From: Haliclystus octoradiatus
Taxonomy: Eukaryota > Cnidaria > Staurozoa > Stauromedusae > Haliclystidae
Length of the DNA: 64,000 nt
Assembly (NCBI GenBank): GCA_916610825.1
Contig: OU744452.1
Span: 9,642,021 to 9,706,020, forward strand
Reading direction: 5' to 3'
The number at the start of each line of letters is the position of its first letter. The first letter of the stretch is position 1. The position numbers and the translations under genes were made by a program. A model generated the notes under the pieces. The model was not told where the DNA came from, ran no database searches, and saw nothing but the letters and a program-made list of their open reading frames with translations. This document shows positions 60,001 through 64,000 of this stretch, in pieces.

Positions 60001-63000
60001 CAACCACTGTTGCTGATAACACCACTACCGAAACACCTTCTACCACGTATATTCCAACTACAACCGAACAACCAAGCACTGTAACTGATCAACCGACCAC
60101 TGTTGCTGATAACACCACTACAGAAACACCATCTACTACATTAGCTCCAACAACAACAGAGAAGCCAAGCACTGTTACTGAAGAACCAACCACTATTGCT
60201 GATAACACCACTACCGAAACACCTTCTACCTCCTCCGGTCCAACAACAACAGAGAAGCCAAGCACTATAACTGATCAACCAACCACTATTGCTGATAACA
60301 CCACTAGCGAAACACCTTCTACCTCATCAGCTCCAACAACAACCGAAAAGCCAAGCACTATAACTGATCAACCAACCACTGTTGCTGATAACACCACTAC
60401 CGAAACACCTTCTACCACGTATATTCCAACTACAACCGAACAACCAAGCACTGTAACTGATCAACCGACCACTGTTGCTGATAACACCACTAGAGAAACA
60501 CCATCTACTACATTAGCTCCAACAACAACAGAGAAGCCAAGCACTGTTACTGAAGAACCAACCACTATTGCTGATAACACTACTACCGAAACACCTTCTA
60601 CCTCCTCCGGTTCAACAACAACAGAGAAGCCAAGCACTATAACTGATCAACCAACCACTATTGCTGATAACACCACTACAGAAACACCATCTACCACGTA
60701 TGCTCCATCTACAACTGAAAAACCAAGTACTATAACTGATCAACCGACCACTGTTGCTGATAACACCACTACAGAAACACCATCTACTACATTAGCTCCA
60801 ACAACAACAGAGAAGCCAAGCATTGTTACTGAAGAACCAACCACTATTGCTGATAACACCACTACCGAAATACCTTCTACCTCCTCCGGTCCAACAACAA
60901 CAGAGAAGCCAAGCACTATAACTGATCAACCAACCACTATTGCTGATAACACCACTAGCGAAACACCTTCTACCTCATCAGCTCCAACAACAACCGAAAA
61001 GCCAAGCACTATAACTGATCAACCAACCACTGTTGCTGATAACACCACTACCGAAACACCTTCTACCACGTATATTCCAACTACAACCGAACAACAAAGC
61101 ACTGTAACTGATCAACCGACCACTGTTGCTGATAACACCACTACAGAAACACCATCTACTACATTAGCTCCAACAACAACAGAGAAGCCAAGCACTGTTA
61201 CTGAAGAACCAACCACTATTGCTGATAACACTACTACCGAAACACCTTCTACCTCCTCCGGTTCAACAACAACAGAGAAGCCAAGCACTATAACTGATCA
61301 ACCAACCACTATTGCTGATAACACCACTACAGAAACACCATCTACCACGTATGCTCCATCTACAACTGAAAAACCAAGTACTATAACTGATCAACCGACC
61401 ACTGTTGCTGATAACACCACTACAGAAACACCATCTACTACATTAGCTCCAACAACAACAGAAAAGCCAAGCACTGTAACTGATCAACCAACCACTATTG
61501 CTGATAACACCACTAGCGAAACACCTTCTACGTCATCAGCTCCAACAACAACAGAAAAGCCAAGCACTATTACTGATCAACCAACCACGATTGCTGATAA
61601 CACCACTACAGAAACACCATCTACCACGTATGCTCCATCTACAACTGAAAAACCAAGTACTATAACTGATCAACCGACCACTGTTGCTGATAATACCACT
61701 ACAGAAACACCATCTACCACTTATGTTCCCACTACAACCGAAAATCCAAGCACTGTAACTGATCAACCAACCACCTTTGCTGACAACACCACTACCGAAA
61801 CACCTTCTACCTCCTCCGCTCCAACAACAACAGAGAAGCCAAGCACTGTTACTGATCAACCAACCACGATTGCTGATAACACCACTACAGAAACACCATC
61901 TACTACATTAGCTCCAACAACAACAGAGAAGCCAAGCACTATAACTGATCAACCAACCACTGTTGCTGATAACACCACTACCGAAACACCTTCTACCACG
62001 TATATTCCAACTACAACCGAACAACCAAGCACTGTAACTGATCAACCGACCACTGTTGCTGATAACACCACTACAGAAACACCATCTACTACATTAGCTC
62101 CAACAACGACAGAGAAGCCAAGCACTGTTACTGAAGAACCAACCACTATTGCTGATAACACCACTACCGAAACACCTTCTACCTCCTCCGGTCCAACAAC
62201 AACAGAGAAGCCAAGCACTATAACTGATCAACCAACCACTATTGCTGATAACACCACTAGCGAAACACCTTCTACCTCATCAGCTCCAACCACAACCGAA
62301 AAGCCAAGCACTATAACTGATCAACCAACCATTGTTGCTGATAACACCACTACCGAAACACCTTCTACCACGTATATTCCAACTACAACCGAACAACCAA
62401 GCACTGTAACTGATCAACCGACCACTGTTGCTGATAACACCACTACAGAAACACCATCTACTACATTAGCTCCAACAACAACAGAGAAGCCAAGCACTGT
62501 TACTGAAGAACCAACCACTATTGCTGATAACACTACTACCGAAACACCTTCTACCTCCTCCGGTTCAACAACAACAGAGAAGCCAAGCACTATAACTGAT
62601 CAACCAACCACTATTGCTGATAACACCACTACAGAAACACCATCTACCACGTATGCTCCATCTACAACTGAAAAACCAAGTACTATAACTGATCAACCGA
62701 CCACTGTTGCTGATAACACCACTACAGAAACACCATCTACTACATTAGCTCCAACAACAACAGAAAAGCCAAGCACTGTAACTGATCAACCAACCACTAT
62801 TGCTGACAACACCACTAGCGAAACACCTTCTACGTCATCAGCTCCAACAACAACAGAAAAGCCAAGCACTATTACTGATCAACCAACCACGATTGCTGAT
62901 AACACCACTACAGAAACACCATCTACCACGTATGCTCCATCTACAACTGAAAAACCAAGTACTATAACTGATCAGCCGACCACTGTTGCTGATAATACCA

Positions 63001-64000
63001 ATACAGAAACACCATCTACCACTTATGTTCCCACTACAACCGAAAATCCAAGCACTGTAACTGATCAACCAACCACCTTTGCTGACAACACCACTACCGA
63101 AACACCTTCTACCTCCTCCGCTCCAACAACAACAGAGAAGCCAAGCACTGTTACTGATCAACCAACCACGATTGCTGATAACACCACTACAGAAACACCA
63201 TCTACTACATTAGCTCCAACAACAACAGAGAAGCCAAGCACTATAACTGATCAACCAACCACTGTTGCTGATAACACCACTACCGAAACACCTTCTACCA
63301 CGTATATTCCAACTACAACCGAACAACCAAGCACTGTAACTGATCAACCGACCACTGTTGCTGATAACACCACTACAGAAACACCATCTACTACATTAGC
63401 TCCAACAACGACAGAGAAGCCAAGCACTGTTACTGAAGAACCAACCACTATTGCTGATAACACCACTACCGAAACACCTTCTACCTCCTCCGGTTCAACA
63501 ACAACAGAGAAGCCAAGCACTATAACTGATCAACCAACCACTATTGCTGATAACACCACTACAGAAACACCATCTACCACGTATGCTCCATCTACAACTG
63601 AAAAACCAAGTACTATAACTGATCAACCGACCACTGTTGCTGATAACACCACTACAGAAACACCATCTACTACATTAGCTCCAACAACAACAGAAAAGCC
63701 AAGCACTGTAACTGATCAACCAACCACTATTGCTGACAACACCACTAGCGAAACACCTTCTACGTCATCAGCTCCAACAACAACAGAAAAGCCAAGCACT
63801 ATTACTGATCAACCAACCACGATTGCTGATAACACCACTACAGAAACACCATCTACCACGTATGCTCCATCTACAACTGAAAAACCAAGTACTATAACTG
63901 ATCAGCCGACCACTGTTGCTGATAATACCACTACAGAAACACCATCTACCACTTATGTTCCCACTACAACCGAAAATCCAAGCACTGTAACTGATCAACC
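1..64000 (+). CDS. Internal fragment of a giant mucin-like Thr/Pro/Ser-rich tandem-repeat protein, open at both ends
   Basis: The reading frame whose codons start at multiples of 3 (first full codon 3-5, last 63996-63998) runs across the window with no stop that I could see. It encodes about 21,330 residues as 688 units of 31. In each unit TDQPTT fills positions 1-6, ADNTT 8-12, ETPST 14-18, Pro 22, TTE 24-26 and PST 28-30. Thr is about 42% and Thr+Ser+Pro about 61%. I saw no Cys or Trp, and Met only at 26589 and 45375. Known mucin Pro/Thr/Ser domains have this composition and are densely O-glycosylated, secreted or surface-exposed, and extended. I therefore infer a mucin-like, gel-forming, glue or surface-coat protein. 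Start, signal peptide, terminal domains, promoter and introns all lie outside. The coding case rests on the 93-base period, one whole-codon indel in 688 units, abundant synonymous changes, and stops in nearly every unit of the other two forward frames. The family and organism are not identified. Confidence 0.9.
2304..2333 (+). other. ENSST variant with a second N-glycosylation sequon (first of ten)
   Basis: In a TYAPS unit the usual Glu-Lys-Pro-Ser-Thr is Glu-Asn-Ser-Ser-Thr (GAA AAT TCA AGT), with Asn at 2313-2315. Asn-Ser-Ser is a canonical N-glycosylation sequon, extra to the Asn-Thr-Thr at positions 10-12 of the unit. The same variant occurs with Asn codons at 3618, 28914, 30216, 33471, 34773, 47700, 49002, 51513 and 52815. 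There are two in R1, four in R2 and four in R3, and I saw none between 4.1 and 25 kb. Whether the sequons are used is unknown. Confidence 0.75.
3351..3446 (+). repeat. The single 96-bp unit, with one extra ACA codon
   Basis: This TLAPT-type unit has four ACA codons in a row after the Pro codon where its neighbours have three, giving 32 residues (TTTTEK). The unit start is at 3351 and the next is at 3447, not 3444. The equivalent units in the later copies, near 29.95 kb and 48.74 kb, have the normal three codons, so the insertion is private to this copy. Slippage within the short ACA run is the likely cause. It preserves the frame. Confidence 0.93.
4116..6480 (+). repeat. Local block with 4-, 10- and 14-unit periods
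   Basis: Same 31-codon unit, but the order of types differs from both flanks. Stretches recur at 372 bases (4248 against 4620), 930 bases (4248 against 5178) and 1302 bases (4620 against 5922). TYAPS, TYVPT and SSAPT units using acg tca tca dominate, and a plain TYIPT-Gln unit is rarer here than further on. It looks like a patchwork of short duplications between R1 and the next block. No separate gene is visible. Confidence 0.7.
8342..10478 (+). repeat. First copy of a 23-unit segment repeated 5,487 bp downstream
   Basis: About 2.14 kb here matches 13829-15965 at an offset of 5487 bases, exactly 59 units. Both copies carry TTFAQT units (aca ttt gct caa near 9081 and 14568), Lys for Glu in ACT AGC AAA, and Ser-Pro-Pro in place of Ser-Ala-Pro near 9364 and 14851. 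These rare marks make common descent clear. The copies differ by a few substitutions. Boundaries are good to about one unit. Confidence 0.8.
10205..11692 (+). repeat. 16-unit (1,488-bp) tandem duplication, copy 1
   Basis: Bases 10205-11692 are followed directly by a second copy at 11693-13180. Shared marks include TTT for TTA in a TLAPT unit (act act tta at 10382 and 11870), Ala-Ala for Glu-Thr (acc gca gca) near 10738 and 12226, and ACA ATA GCT near 10754 and 12242. The adjacency and whole-unit length fit an unequal crossover within the array. Confidence 0.8.
11693..13180 (+). repeat. 16-unit (1,488-bp) tandem duplication, copy 2
   Basis: Direct neighbour of the copy at 10205-11692. Private differences are small, for example ATA for GTA near 12650 and Glu for Asp in ACT GAA CAA near 13027. 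The duplication is therefore recent compared with divergence between unit types, which differ at many sites. Confidence 0.8.
13829..15965 (+). repeat. Second copy of the 23-unit segment (partner of 8342-10478)
   Basis: This matches the earlier segment unit for unit. Private changes here include Ile for Thr near 14695 and GCC for ACC near 14730 (Asn-Ala-Thr, which keeps the sequon). Similarity ends near 15965, where this copy continues with an SSGPT unit and the other with SSAPT. Confidence 0.8.
15967..18942 (+). repeat. 32-unit (2,976-bp) tandem duplication, copy 1
   Basis: This stretch matches 18943-21918 at an offset of 2976 bases, exactly 32 units or four 744-base repeats. Shared marks include Lys-Lys in ACA AAG AAG near 16450 and 19426, ACC AAA for ACC GAA near 17155 and 20131, and CCA ATC ACC (Ile for Ser) near 17574 and 20550. 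Boundaries are approximate to one unit. Confidence 0.8.
18943..21918 (+). repeat. 32-unit (2,976-bp) tandem duplication, copy 2
   Basis: Partner of 15967-18942. The copies differ by scattered single bases, for example TYIPT context acc gaa here against aca gaa near 17064. Its right end merges into the 744-base repeat region. Confidence 0.8.
21303..22046 (+). repeat. Reference copy of the 8-unit higher-order repeat (744 bp)
   Basis: The eight units start at 21303, 21396, 21489, 21582, 21675, 21768, 21861 and 21954. Their types in order are Val-TLAPT, Ile-SSGPT (with TEEP in place of TDQP), Ile-TYAPS, Val-TYVPT, Phe-SSAPT, Ile-TLAPT, Ile-SSAPT (with Thr13 as Ser), and Val-TYIPT. The eighth normally has Gln at position 27, but here that codon is CCA (Pro, near 22029). 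This order recurs through most of 17-63 kb and is the building block of the larger duplications. Confidence 0.9.
22977..26696 (+). repeat. Five consecutive 744-bp higher-order repeats
   Basis: The Val-TLAPT unit that opens each repeat starts at 22977, 23721, 24465, 25209 and 25953, and the next at 26697, so spacing is exactly 744 bases five times. Repeats 1-3 share the private change Pro to Leu (CTT at 23319, 24063, 24807) in the TYVPT unit and ACC to ATC (Asn-Ile-Thr) near 23565, 24309 and 25053. Repeats 4 and 5 lack both. This is the longest run of uninterrupted higher-order repeats that I could verify. Confidence 0.88.
25690..44100 (+). repeat. Large segment copy R2 (about 18.4 kb)
   Basis: Matches R3 (44470-63450) in order. 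The offset is 18786 bases (202 units) from the start to about 31.7 kb, 18042 (194 units) to about 36.9 kb, 19623 (211 units) to about 42.6 kb, and 19344 (208 units) to the end. Between these steps the two copies are identical apart from rare substitutions. Shared rare marks are Leu for Pro at 26241, Met for Lys at 26589, Phe in ACT TTT ACT near 31155, Leu for Gln near 34887 and Tyr for Asp near 34998. The first 4 kb from 26602 also matches R1. Confidence 0.88.
31068..31811 (+). repeat. Extra 8-unit repeat in R2, first of a pair
   Basis: R2 has two 744-base repeats in a row here (31068-31811 and 31812-32555), where R3 has one (49854-50597). R3 carries ACG ATA and GTA ACT marks of the first R2 repeat up to about 50500, then the SSGPT mark of the second R2 repeat from about 50550. 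The copies therefore differ by one crossover within about 50 bases. Confidence 0.82.
53377..54957 (+). repeat. 17-unit (1,581-bp) tandem duplication inside R3, copy 1
   Basis: Directly followed by copy 2 at 54958-56538. R2 has this stretch only once. The copies differ at a few sites: GAT GAA here against GAT CAA near 55530, GAA AAG here against GAA CAA near 55695, GTA against ATA near 54318, and TAT ATT against TAT ACT near 55680. The junction at about 54957 joins an Ile-TLAPT unit to a TEEP unit. Confidence 0.83.
54958..56538 (+). repeat. 17-unit (1,581-bp) tandem duplication inside R3, copy 2
   Basis: Second copy of 53377-54957, present only in R3. It ends where R3 resumes the R2 order, at the ACC GTA ACT GAT CAG mark near 56540 (R2 counterpart near 36920). 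Confidence 0.83.
62290..63219 (+). repeat. 10-unit (930-bp) tandem duplication, copy 1
   Basis: This stretch recurs 930 bases later, from about 63220 to the window end. Both copies carry CAG for CAA in a TDQP codon (near 62973 and 63903) and GAC for GAT in ATT GCT GAC (near 62799 and 63729). One difference is AAT for ACT near 63000, which destroys a sequon in copy 1. Copy 2 is cut by the window edge, so the full number of copies is unknown. Confidence 0.75.

Larger units (their letters stand above)
44470..63450 (+). repeat. Large segment copy R3 (about 19.0 kb)
   Basis: Partner of R2. Relative to R2 it lacks one 8-unit repeat near 50.5 kb, has an extra 17 units at 54958-56538, and lacks 3 units near 62.2 kb. 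Private substitutions include Arg for Thr at 60492-60494 (ACT AGA GAA). R2 has its own, such as Lys-Thr for Asn-Thr near 26634. About 0.35 kb between the end of R2 and the start of R3 aligns less well. Whether this is a true duplication or two alleles joined in assembly cannot be decided from the sequence. Confidence 0.88.
1..64000 (+). repeat. 93-bp (31-codon) tandem array, 688 complete units
   Basis: The anchor codons ACT GAT (or ACT GAA) recur every 93 bases: 3, 96, 189 and so on to 3351, then 3447 and every 93 bases to 63990. Checks at the start, around 3.4 kb and at the end give exactly one net 3-base shift. Sites that vary are codon 7 (Val, Ile, Phe), 13 (Thr, Ser), 19-23 (the type-defining segment), 27 (Lys, Gln) and 31 (Val, Ile). 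The rest is almost constant. A typical unit is about 44% G+C, with A plus C near 69% on the + strand. Synonymous codons go with unit type: TLAPT units use cca tct act aca, SSAPT and SSGPT units use cct tct acc, and TYVPT units use aat acc and gtt ccc. The units are therefore old paralogous types and not random variants. Confidence 0.97.

Noticed and set aside
1-64000. Non-coding satellite DNA
   Set aside because: The period is a multiple of 3, the only net indel is one codon, one frame is free of stops while the other forward frames have stops in nearly every unit, and many differences are synonymous. A satellite would not keep these properties.
1-64000. CRISPR array or other spaced repeat
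   Set aside because: The units are contiguous with no unique spacers, and the variable segments come from a small set of coding variants.
1-64000. Introns within the array, suggested by GTAACT and ACAG motifs that recur in the units
   Set aside because: These motifs come from the Val-Thr and Thr-Glu codons and occur in phase in coding units. The frame is open throughout, so no intron is needed. Splicing that removes whole units cannot be excluded without RNA.

Overview
The whole 64 kb window is the inside of one giant tandem-repeat coding sequence. It reads on the + strand, in the frame whose first complete codon is bases 3-5, and it is open at both edges. A 93-base unit (31 codons) follows itself from the first base to the last. 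Unit starts fall at 3+93k up to base 3351 and at 6+93k from base 3447 on. That gives 688 complete units plus edge fragments, and the only net length change is one extra ACA codon near base 3420. I saw no in-frame stop. The window supplies about 21,330 residues, roughly 2.2 MDa before glycosylation at about 104 Da per residue, yet it contains no start, stop, signal peptide, membrane segment or cysteine. No other gene, RNA gene, mobile element or regulatory site could be supported.

The protein is mucin-like. A typical unit has 13 Thr, 4 Pro and 2-4 Ser out of 31 residues, a net charge of about -3, and one Asn-Thr-Thr N-glycosylation sequon. This is the composition of a heavily glycosylated, extended Pro/Thr/Ser domain of a secreted or cell-surface protein. 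The organism cannot be named from the sequence. A eukaryote, perhaps an invertebrate with a secreted mucin, glue, silk-associated or cuticle/peritrophic-type protein, fits best. A bacterial or archaeal giant surface protein is not excluded.

The repeats are nested. Units fall into recurring types defined by residues 19-23 (TLAPT, SSGPT, SSGST, TYAPS, TYVPT, SSAPT, TYIPT). Much of 17-63 kb is built on an 8-unit, 744-base higher-order repeat, and larger duplications sit on top of it. Layout: 1-4.1 kb, a partial copy of a segment seen again at 26.6 and 45.4 kb; 4.1-6.5 kb, a small block with 4-, 10- and 14-unit periods; 6.5-16.9 kb, a block rich in TYIPT/SSAPT units with 16- and 59-unit duplications; 16-22 kb, a 32-unit tandem duplication; 23-26.7 kb, five uninterrupted 744-base repeats; 25.7-44.1 and 44.5-63.4 kb, two near-identical copies of an 18-19 kb segment that differ mainly by whole-unit gains and losses of 8, 17 and 3 units; and 62.3-64 kb, a 10-unit duplication cut by the window edge.

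The main points are the size of the open frame, the almost perfect retention of the 31-codon register, and a satellite-like hierarchy inside a coding exon. The main caution is that arrays like this are easily mis-assembled, so the copy number and the long duplication need single-molecule confirmation.
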